Source of the DNA: Bradysia coprophila | Lineage: Eukaryota > Arthropoda > Insecta > Diptera > Sciaridae | NCBI RefSeq assembly: GCF_014529535.1 | Contig: NW_023503302.1 | Coordinates: 2,233,448-2,297,447 of the forward strand | DNA length: 64,000 nt | Direction of reading: 5' to 3' | Shown here: positions 55,894-64,000 of the stretch, one piece after another | Numbering within the stretch: the first letter of the stretch is position 1 | Layout of the letters: every line of letters begins with the position of its first letter | The notes under the pieces: generated by a model | Databases searched by the model: none | The model's input: only the letters and a program-made list of their open reading frames with translations | What the model was told of the DNA's origin: nothing | Program-made: the position numbers and the translations under genes

Positions 55894-57672
55894 CACTTAG
55901 ATGATTACAAATTTTACAAAGGCAATATGTTCGTCTTTCATGATCTTACCTTGCATTTTCAAGCTTTCAGTAAACAGCAGGCGTATCTTATATATCATGA
56001 TTGATATAAATCTGATGAACTTTTCGAACCTTTCTTAGGCGATCATTATCAAATCTATTACATGATTAACTTGATCTGCCGTTCGAAAAAGTACTCTGCA
56101 ATCCAAAATTAAATCCTCATTTTTTCAAGAGCAATTTGACTTCATTTGAATGAATTCTATTAAAATCAGACAGAGCGATTCGTTTGAAAAACTGCAGACC
56201 TAAATCGGATGCATTTTCCATTTTAAACCGAAAACATGCACTTTTCGTACAGCTCCAGTCATGTGAGGTGTCATTAGAAAGTAATTACATTTACTTCCGG
56301 GGCAATTACGGTCTTATTGGGTTTAAAATTCATCCACACTGAGGTAGGTGCAGTGGAAGTTTTCAACCGAAAAAGACTGAAAACTTGCACACGAAACGTA
56401 TATGGCCGGTTGGGGTATCATTAGAAAAGTAATTGCATGTACTTTCGGGGCAAATAAGGTCTTATGGGGGTTTGGAAGCATTTACGATGAAATATGAGAA
56501 GTTGAAATGTTTCAGTTTTCCTTAGATTATGTGGGGGACCATATTAGGAGGCACCCAATTTTCATCGATTTTCTTGCAATTAGATACATAAAGCGGCGAT
56601 AGGTACATTGAATTCATTTTCCATTCGGCAGAGAATTCCTTTAGCAAAGATAGCTTTAGCTTTAATTAACATGTAAAGGACTTTTAATAAGAGAACGAAC
56701 GTCAAGATTGGACGAACAGGGATTGTATCAGCCGAGCTCAGTCTGATCCAAAAGCTTCGAAAATCAGACTCGTTTTGTCTTTAGAGTCGAGAGTGATATC
56801 TATACGAAAAGTCTTCAATCGAATGTATATTTTACGCAAGCCTTGTATGACAAAGTGACACTGCAAAGTTTCCATATCAATGAAACTTAAGTTAACCGAT
56901 GGTAATGAAATGTAAATTTAAAATTTCCACACTCTGCGGATGACACTAGATTTTGCAATCACCTGGCTGGTCTGAAAAACCTCTCGAATTTTATGGAACT
57001 TTGACTTTCTTTGGGTGGTAGCTCCACCACAAAAAAATGTTTTTCTATTGATACGGTCACGGATACGGATACGGTTGATTTATGGCTGAGACGGTCACCG
57101 TTCGTCTACTCTCGATGTCGCTTAACAATGCAACACAAATGTGGAGTTCCCACCGTGGCTTCACCTTAGTTTCATTTAGGCCCACCGTGCACAGTTAACA
57201 CAATTGAATAATTTTTGGCAATTGAAAAGCCGTATGGTGTCGTTTCCACTGTGTCTAGTAGAGGAAGTGAAAGAACGATTTATGTGTTTGGTCCCTGCTC
57301 AGAAGGTACCGACTTGATAGACAGATGACAAAATCTTAAGCACGTTGAACGTTGGCTCAAATTCGATGCTAACATTCAAATCCAAAATTTTCCAGCTTTA
57401 GAAATTGCCAGCAAGCCCTCAGAGCACTGTTTCCCAATTTTCCACATTGGAAATAGGCCCAACGTTAGCGACTTTACCATAGAAAAGACAATATGATTTT
57501 ACCAGAAGACACATCTCCCAGCTGTCTCGGCGTGACTTTCCACTTCGATGAGACGGGTAAAATTACAAAAAAAAAGAAGAAATCAAACAATGTCCTTGCC
57601 TGTATTTATACCATCTCTTATATTATCAACGGTAAAGTACACGGTTTTGAATGTCGGTTCAAATCAAAGCAC
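55894..57672. other. intergenic with degraded foldback A copy
   Basis: No gene recognised. About 56170-56520 is a degraded, one-sided copy of the foldback A family (GATTCGTTTGAAAAACTGCA, then ATCGGATGCATTTTCCA, then GTGAGGTGTCATTAGAAAG). The rest has no recognisable feature. The last part is the 3' flank of RpS30. Confidence 0.5.
56170..56520. repeat. degraded copy of foldback family A
   Basis: Only one arm is recognisable. It shares CCGAAAACxTGCACTTTT and AAGTTTTCAACCGAA with the 43314-44200 element, with deletions between blocks. Confidence 0.6.
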
Positions 57673-58757
57673 TTATGAAGAATTAGCATTTGGACCACGT
57701 CGGCGACCGAAAGATTGTACAACATTGACGAATCGGCGATTGTACTGGATACGTCTCTTGGCGCGTCCTGTCTTCTTCTTCTTTTTCTCTTGTTTCTCCA
57801 CTTTCGGTGTTTGCCCCTTAACCTTGCCTGTGAATGTGGAAAAACGATTTTTAGTTGCATTGGAGTTACAATCAAACATATGCTCCGATGTACTTACCGG
57901 CACGAGCGAGTGAACCGTGCACTTTACCACCCAACAATGGAACGGTCAAGTCAAGTTCGCAGCATGATAGTGAAGTGATTTGATCGGCTGGTGCCAAGAG
58001 AGTACCTTCACAGGACAATTGGAATTCATCAGCTGAAACGTTCACTAGGCTGGAAATTTTTTGCTAAAAGAAAATGAAAACGGAATTAAACATCAGTCGA
58101 AGGAACACTAGCTGGAAAATTGCAATGAAAACATTGTGCTCAAGCACCCTTTAATGGGTCATCTCAGTGGACTTTTGGAAGTGTATAGCGTCGAAAACTC
58201 TCTGGTAAACGTCGAATCAAGTGATGGTACTAACCAAAATTATTCGTTTGGTGTCACATTATCATTGAAAAATGAGTGCTGATCGTGGTCACTTCTCAAT
58301 AATTCACTACAATTGTCACAGCGAAAACAATTAGTCGCTCGAAAGGTTCTCATTGTAAAGTAGAGCCAGCACATTTTATATCGGTTCATCTATAAGTTGT
58401 GCACTAATTCGCATCACTATCAACGTCAACCATTTTCGGTCCTAATGTAAATTTTCGATAACAACTTGGTTGATGGGACACATTACAATCACGTTCAACA
58501 GGCAAAACTAGTTAATTAATCAAAATGAAATCCGATACGCGACACAACCACCAACTGCTCCACAATTTCACAAGACATTGCAACAGTTCAGCAATGATGA
58601 TTAACCCTCAAAACCCGCCATCAAGTGTATTAGCACAAGTTTCAAAACAATGACGCGTAAATGGTAAATAAGGAAATTTTACCTTGATATCATTGATTGT
58701 CTCGAAGGAATCTGCCTCCAGGACAAATGTATCCAAACCACGAATGTGTAATTGCAT
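57673..58757 (-). CDS. RpS30: ubiquitin-like/ribosomal protein S30 fusion (FAU)
   Basis: Three coding exons on the minus strand (58757-58683, 58063-57898, 57827-57673), 131 aa, as in Drosophila (132). The precursor is cut after the double glycine of its ubiquitin-like part (FUBI, residues 1-72, [11 protein letters not shown] ... LTVPLLGG) to release eS30 of the 40S subunit. The S30 part begins [19 protein letters not shown] and has the invariant basic block [12 protein letters not shown] and [13 protein letters not shown], ending GPNANSS. All junctions are GT/AG and phases agree. A non-coding first exon is likely at about 59023-58987. The gene appears functional. The 619-bp intron between coding exons 1 and 2 shows nothing of note. 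Confidence 0.95.
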
Positions 58758-58986
58758 TTTGGCGATTGATATCGTACCTTGAAGTGAAATGTAAAAATGT
58801 ATTTTTAGGTTTGATATTGGTAACAACGTGGTAGAATTTGTTTCGGCAAATATTTTTCGAAAAATGTAAAATTTTCGAGCAACTGTAACTGATGCACAAT
58901 TGCCAAGTAATTAACAAAAAATTAGTATCGGTTTTGTGTACCTCTGCTTACAAAAACCTTTTCAAAATTTATGAAATCGAAATTAC

Positions 58987-59025
58987 CTTGTCTGTTCTCA
59001 CTGACAGAATTTAAGAAGAAAGAAT
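58987..59025 (-). promoter_or_regulatory. probable non-coding first exon of RpS30 with TOP-like start
   Basis: On the minus strand a pyrimidine run, TTCTTTCTTCTT (about 59025-59013), is followed by a short exon ending ACAAG|GTAATT (5' splice site at 58986). A matching acceptor, CACTTCAAG, lies about 20 bp before the start codon. A pyrimidine-rich start is usual for ribosomal protein genes and their growth-dependent translation. Inferred, not demonstrated. Confidence 0.5.
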
Positions 59026-61018
59026 ATGGCAGTCGTTTTTCAGGTTAGAGTCCGCAATATCGATATCGAAATCGAAGTATTGTATCCGGGTGGAAAAATG
59101 ATGTCATTTTTGTTGCTACACTAAACGCACTCACTTGTATTGCGCCTTTTACCTGATTTTTGATTTTCGTTTTTAATTCATTCGCCTTGAAAACTAAAAT
59201 CTAATTTTGCCGAAAATGTACTGAGGTATTTTCTTTACTTGCTCGTATTTATTTAGCGCTTATTTTTTGCTGGTAGAAACGCAAAAAAATGCGTTCAATT
59301 TAAAACCGGAACAGAAAGTATTGTGGAATGCTGTAAATGCAGGATTTGAATGTTGAGTGGGTGAGTGAAGAAATTATTCAAAAATAAACGCTTCCTTTTA
59401 TAAAAATATCGTGAGTGTGGTTGATTCAACGCTGCGTTAAGCCCAAAACACACGACCAATTTTTCGTTGATAGGATTGACCAAAGAGTTACACTAAGGTG
59501 GCGCAGTCATTATTTCAACATGTCAGGTTTCCCATAGATTTATGATATTTTTTAGTCGAGTACAATGCTTCAACAAAACCGTTTTTCATTCCTTTCTATG
59601 TTGTACGACACTCGTTTCTGAGCGGACAGCTTTCGAGAAACATCATAGTTTGTAAGTCACTTGGTATTTTTATAAGAAAAATCTACCTTGTCAAAAAACC
59701 AAATTTTCGTCACTTTAGATATTCTTGTAAAAGAAACAAGTGTTTCACAAGTTGAAAATTCCAGGTAGTTCCATATACCTCCTCTTATCATCGTCTAGTC
59801 GATTTGTTTGCCGACGTAGAACCCAAATTTAATATGGGTAAAAAAAAACTCGAGCAATTTTCCGTTGCTGAGATCAACAATTTTGCTGCGTTCTCCCTTA
59901 TAATCCGATTCGCAGCATTCTTCATAAAAAAATGAACATAATTGAATTGTTGATATCAGCAATATAAAATTACTCGAGTGTATTTTCGCTTTAAGAATTG
60001 TAAAAAACTCAACCGGTGCCTCAAAAACTTAATTTCAGATTCTTAATTTTTGAACTGTGACTAGTGTCACTACACAATAGTAAACATTTTAAGACTTTTT
60101 AATGCTCTCATTAAACGAATTATTACATTATAACTCAACGATTAACATGTCTCTTATTATCTTGTTTATATCTTACTACGGCTACTGTAACTACAAAACT
60201 ACCTAACTAACCTCATATGTAATATTGTTCTTATATACACAAACATGCATTATAACCACACATCGAATGAACGATATAATTAAAAGGAAAAAAAAAAAAC
60301 AAACGATATTTTCATCATTTCGGTTTTACTTGTCTCAACATTTATGAGGGTATGAAGAGACTTTTTAATGTTTTGTGCTTTGTTTCAATGAATTTCTATC
60401 CTTGCTTTCCCGAAATTTATTTTATTGTCAAACAAGCATTTTCGTTTAATAAAAATTATTTCCTTGGGCAGGAACAAGAAGCTCAAGACCTTAAGCTTAC
60501 ACTGTACATATATAAAGGGATACTGCTTCGTAATACCTGTTCAGTATATCCACAAGTTTCATTAAAGAAACATCGTTGTTTACTTTGAGATTTTAGTGAT
60601 TTTTAAATTTTAATTTTAATTGACAGTGGTAACGATTAGGTTAAGTGAGTAACGGTAACTTTTCAGTAAAATTTCATTTTGTCCAATTATTTGATCACGT
60701 TAGATTAAGGGTGGATATGGTTAAGCCAAAATCTCACGCGATTTTGTAAAATCGTAAAATTCCATCACTTCGTAAATTTATTTTTACGTAATTCATACAA
60801 AATGAAAATTTTTACAAAATTCCGTGAGCTTTGTGCCTATATCGATTCATAAAAGTAATTGACAGTATTCAATCACGTCATGAATGGCTTGAAAAAAAAC
60901 AATAATTTTTACCAAGGATATTATATACAGTAAGGTCATATGTCATGTAGATCACAAGGGCAGTAAACATTAGAAAAATAGACCAGTATTTCATACATTC
61001 AAAAGTGAAGGTACATTT
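59026..61018. other. intergenic between RpS30 and the copia element
   Basis: AT-rich sequence without a recognised gene. A short ORF near 60352-60588 (+) has no motif. The copia LTR begins at 61019. Confidence 0.45.
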
Positions 61019-61203
61019 TGTTGGAATCAAAGATCACTAAGAAATACTTATTCCAAATTAATGTAGTAACCTGACTCAAGTAGTCATCGATTCTTGTGTA
61101 AAATAAAATATTCAATTCGAATAAACTGTTCAACCGAATAAGATCTCTTTTAAAGTCGCTCCCGATAAGATCCTTATTTCGAGAAGACATTGGACCTCCA
61201 ATA
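61019..61203 (+). repeat. 5' long terminal repeat of the copia element
   Basis: It starts TGTTGGAATC, like the Drosophila copia LTR (TGTTGGAATA), and ends CCAATA immediately before the primer-binding site. TGTTGG and CCAATA are near-perfect inverted termini. The 185-bp length is inferred from one copy because the 3' LTR lies outside the window. Confidence 0.65.
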
Positions 61204-61214
61204 GGTTATGGGCC
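61204..61214 (+). promoter_or_regulatory. primer-binding site of the copia element
   Basis: GGTTATGGGCC directly after the LTR equals the first bases of the Drosophila copia primer-binding site, which pairs with an internal part of initiator methionine tRNA. Confidence 0.7.
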
Positions 61215-61227
61215 TTCCACACTACTC

Positions 61228-63702
61228 GTGAATATTGAATTTTATCGGATTCAGAATTTTAATCGAAAAATGGAGAAATTACAATTCACGAAATTGAACG
61301 GAACGAATTACCAAATATGGAAATTCAAAATGCAGATGCTGCTCACCGACAAGGAAGTGTGGGACACAATATCTGAACCACGTCCAGCCGCACCAAATGC
61401 AGAATGGTTAAAAAAGGACGGAAAGGCTTTCGCACGAATTGGTCTCATGGTTGATGATAATCAATTGTGCCACATTCGAAAGGAAGAAAGTGCTGCAGGC
61501 GCATGGCAAGCACTAAAGGCTCACCACGAAAAATCTACGTTAACGAACAAGATTTTTGTCCTAAAACGATTGTGCAGGATGCAAATGCCTTCAAATGGCA
61601 ATATGGAAGATCACGTTAACAGTCTACTTGATCTAGTCAATCAGTTGGAAGCTCTAGGGGAGAAATTAGCGGATCACTTGGTGGTCGCTTTATTGCTGTG
61701 TAGTTTACCCGACAGTTACAATCCGTTAATTACCGCACTCGAAAGCCGTGATGAAAAGGACCTTACACTGGAAATGGTTAAGGGAAAGCTGATCAATGAG
61801 TACAAAAGAAACAACGATGCTGGTACTTGTTCTAGTTCATCACAAGAAAAGGAAAGTGCTTTGAAGATCACGAAAGGTAAAGCTGCGTACACAAAGTTCA
61901 CATGTCATTTCTGTAATAAGAAAGGACATTTCCAACGAGATTGCTATTCATACAAGAAATCACTGGAGAAGAATTCAGAGAAACCGAAAACCGAACAATC
62001 GAAGAACGAAAAGGCGAAGAAAATTCTTACGAACGATAGTAACGAATCCGATGACGAACCAGCTCCAGGGAAATACAAATGTTTCATGGTTAAGAATACA
62101 CCGAAAGCAACGAAGTATGTGGATGATTGGTACATAGATTCAGGTGCATCCAGTCATATGTGCAATAACCTGAAATTCTTCGTAAAAATCCAAATGGGAA
62201 CCAATCACCCGGTCGAATTACCTGATGGCAGAAACATTCTGGCTACGGGCATTGGAGAAGGTTTCATCACATGCATCAACGATAAAGGAGAAACTCACGA
62301 AATTCTGATGAAGAATGTGCTCTACGTACCCGAATTAGACACGAATTTATTATCCGTACGTAAGCTAACATCACTCGGTTTCAAAGTGAACTTCAGCGGT
62401 AACAACTGTACTATTTGCGAGGATAATACAACGATCGCTACAGGATCAATTGATCAGAGCAACTTGTACCGACTGAATACGAAAGAGAAATTATGCAAGG
62501 TCCAGTGTAATGACCTATCGAACTGTATTCACAAATGGCACCGACGATTCGGCCATAGAGACGTGGATGCAGTAAAGAAATTGATTAATCACGATATGGT
62601 CGAAGGAATGAAACTGAATTCATGCAAAACGAAATCAATATGCGAATGCTGTGTTCTAGGCAAAATGACCCGTCTACCATTCCCAGAGAGTACAACGAAA
62701 ACGAAAGAAATTTTTGATCTCGTACACTCAGATGTATGTTCAATACCACAAGTGACTACACCTGGAAATAAGAAGTACGTGATGACTCTCATCGACGATT
62801 TTAGTCATTACACGAAAATATTTTTACTTGGACATAAAAGCGAAGCATTCGAGAAATTCAAGGAATACCACGAAGGCGTTAAAACCCAATTTCAGAAGAA
62901 AATCAAAATTTTTCGTTCAGACAAGGGCGGAGAATACATTGGTAAGAAATTTCGGGAGTTCTTGGTGAACGAAGGCATAGAAATACAATGTGCAGCTTCA
63001 AAAACACCAGAACAAAACGGTGTCGCAGAACGTAAGAATCGGTACTTGATCGAAATGGGAAGGTGTATGTTGATCGACTCGAAATTGAATTTACGGTACT
63101 GGGGTGAGGCAATAAACACAGCAAACTACCTGCAAAACCGTTTACCAACAAGATCAACTGATAAAACTCCGTTCGAAATATTGTACAACAAGAAGCCGAT
63201 TGTTGATCATTTACGCATTTTTGGATGTACTGCATATGCTCATATACCGAAGGCCAACCGACGAAAATTGGACAGTAAGTCAATGAAACTGGTAATGGTT
63301 GGATATTCGAACGAATCAAAAGCTTACCGATTATTGGATCCGAAAACGGGTAAGATTACTATCAGTCGTGATGTAAGATTCATCGAAGAAAATTACGAAG
63401 CCAGCGAAGCGAACGAATCACTCGAAATTATCGAACAAGAATGGTCAAACTCCGAAGAAGAAGACGATGGTGAATCAAGCGAAATCGATTTCAATGAACT
63501 TTTGGAGTCAGATACCGAAATTGAAAGTAAAGGTAACGCACCGGTTATCAATTTACAGAATGAAGAAAACGGCGAAAACACAGAAGACATTCCGGATGCT
63601 CGTAGATCGATACGAACAACGAAAGGTGTTCCCCTGAACGATTCAAGGCGAACAAAGTTACAACCGATGTCGACGAACCGAAAACGTTTAAAGAAGCCGT
63701 AA
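61228..63702 (+). CDS. copia gag-protease-integrase polyprotein (interrupted before reverse transcriptase)
   Basis: An 824-codon frame. The true start may be the Met at residue 15 (61270), where the typical Gag opening MEKLQFTKLNGTNYQIWKFK begins. Gag has a CCHC zinc knuckle at about residue 226 (CHFCNKKGHFQRDC). Aspartic protease WYIDSGASSHM is near residue 301. The integrase has the zinc-binding HRRFGH (438) and catalytic residues D502, D565 and E601, with exactly 35 residues between the last two. The frame ends early because it shifts near 63631-63635 in a short C run; similarity to the reverse transcriptase N-terminus goes on in the +1-shifted frame. This is most likely a one-base loss in a dead copy rather than programmed frameshifting, since copia elements usually make one polyprotein. 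Confidence 0.9.
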   Translation: MNIEFYRIQNFNRKMEKLQFTKLNGTNYQIWKFKMQMLLTDKEVWDTISEPRPAAPNAEWLKKDGKAFARIGLMVDDNQLCHIRKEESAAGAWQALKAHHEKSTLTNKIFVLKRLCRMQMPSNGNMEDHVNSLLDLVNQLEALGEKLADHLVVALLLCSLPDSYNPLITALESRDEKDLTLEMVKGKLINEYKRNNDAGTCSSSSQEKESALKITKGKAAYTKFTCHFCNKKGHFQRDCYSYKKSLEKNSEKPKTEQSKNEKAKKILTNDSNESDDEPAPGKYKCFMVKNTPKATKYVDDWYIDSGASSHMCNNLKFFVKIQMGTNHPVELPDGRNILATGIGEGFITCINDKGETHEILMKNVLYVPELDTNLLSVRKLTSLGFKVNFSGNNCTICEDNTTIATGSIDQSNLYRLNTKEKLCKVQCNDLSNCIHKWHRRFGHRDVDAVKKLINHDMVEGMKLNSCKTKSICECCVLGKMTRLPFPESTTKTKEIFDLVHSDVCSIPQVTTPGNKKYVMTLIDDFSHYTKIFLLGHKSEAFEKFKEYHEGVKTQFQKKIKIFRSDKGGEYIGKKFREFLVNEGIEIQCAASKTPEQNGVAERKNRYLIEMGRCMLIDSKLNLRYWGEAINTANYLQNRLPTRSTDKTPFEILYNKKPIVDHLRIFGCTAYAHIPKANRRKLDSKSMKLVMVGYSNESKAYRLLDPKTGKITISRDVRFIEENYEASEANESLEIIEQEWSNSEEEDDGESSEIDFNELLESDTEIESKGNAPVINLQNEENGENTEDIPDARRSIRTTKGVPLNDSRRTKLQPMSTNRKRLKKP

Positions 63703-64000
63703 CATGCAAAGACAAGGAAAAATGGAAAGAAGCCATTAAAAGCGAAATGGACTCATTGCTGAGCAATGAAACTTGGAAACTGACCGAACTTCCGCAAGGA
63801 CGAAAAGCCGTTGGATGCAAATGGACATTCAAAATCAAGAAGGGGTCAAATGGTCAGATAACGCGCTACAAGTCCAGATTGGTAGCACAAGGCTTTTCAC
63901 AGAAATATGGAGAGGACTACGATGAAGTATTCGCTCCGGTGGTGAAACATACTACAATTCGAACATTACTTGCCATTGCTGGAAAACAAAATTTGAAAGT
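63636..64000 (+). pseudogene. copia reverse transcriptase, N-terminal part, after frameshift, partial
   Basis: Continues the copia polyprotein in a different frame and is open to the window edge. Early reverse transcriptase motifs are clear: KWTFKIKKG, then YKSRLVAQGFSQ, then DEVFAPVVK. It lacks its own start codon, so expression would depend on ribosomal slippage or an undisrupted copy. The catalytic YxDD box and RNase H lie beyond the window. Confidence 0.85.

Larger units (their letters stand above)
61019..64000 (+). mobile_element. Ty1/copia LTR retrotransposon, 5' part
   Basis: Runs off the right edge. In order: 5' LTR (61019-61203), primer-binding site (61204-61214), gag, protease and integrase in one frame (61228-63702), then the start of reverse transcriptase in another frame. 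The domain order protease, integrase, reverse transcriptase is diagnostic of Ty1/copia. The long frame with only one visible lesion suggests a fairly young insertion. Confidence 0.92.

Noticed and set aside
57548..57978. ORFs of 85-121 codons on the plus strand and in other minus frames over RpS30
   Set aside because: Shadow frames of the S30 coding exons, which match eS30 closely.
1..64000. tRNA, rRNA or bacterial contamination
   Set aside because: No tRNA-like cloverleaf or rRNA core was noticed, and every supported gene has spliceosomal introns typical of an insect nucleus. A tRNAscan-SE run would be decisive for tRNAs.

Overview
This 64 kb window is AT-rich nuclear DNA of an insect, most likely a dipteran outside Drosophila (the order is inferred from protein similarity and compact 50-70 bp introns; species not identifiable). 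All eukaryotic gene models below were built by hand. Every exon junction was checked for GT/AG and for reading-frame continuity, and protein lengths match the known families. Family assignments rest on remembered family sequences, not on a database search.

Layout, left to right. (1) Innexin 3 (294-1751, +), complete in five exons. (2) The first three coding exons of a DOCK-family Rac/Rho GEF (6128-5055, -). The rest of that gene must lie beyond the left edge, so Inx3 probably sits inside a DOCK intron on the opposite strand. (3) A cluster of MITEs (6.9-7.75 kb), including one hAT-type MITE inserted in the exact centre of a sibling copy. (4) Mitochondrial ribosomal protein mRpS11 (7932-9039, +). 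(5) The nucleolar GTPase nucleostemin (12319-10329, -). (6) A repeat block (12.65-14.9 kb). (7) single-minded (23351-15437, -), seven coding exons encoding a 551-aa bHLH-PAS regulator, with repeat-filled introns. (8) About 21 kb (23.4-44.7 kb) with no recognisable gene but many foldback elements and MITEs. (9) A RidA-family gene (44702-45382, +) with an N-terminal signal-peptide-like extension and a hydrophobic C-terminal tail. (10) A 5'-truncated LINE (about 45595-46550, +). (11) spindle-E (54483-47293, -), complete in 19 exons, 1433 aa, with the DEVH helicase, Tudor domain and C-terminal zinc finger intact. (12) A small unrecognised two-exon gene (55490-55893, +, 118 aa). (13) The ubiquitin-like/RpS30 fusion gene FAU (58757-57673, -). 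(14) The 5' part of a Ty1/copia retrotransposon (61019 to the right edge) with a 185-bp LTR, a copia-type primer-binding site, gag-protease-integrase and the start of reverse transcriptase after a frameshift.

There is no operon or single pathway here. Housekeeping genes (mRpS11, nucleostemin, RpS30), a developmental regulator (sim), a gap-junction gene (Inx3) and a germline piRNA-pathway gene (spn-E) lie between transposon debris. The most notable points are the possibly exported RidA, the self-nested hAT MITE, five unrelated foldback elements sharing one central GCCTTCGGC motif, long near-perfect foldbacks that would form dsRNA if transcribed, and the orphan 118-aa gene with a myristoylation-type N-terminus.
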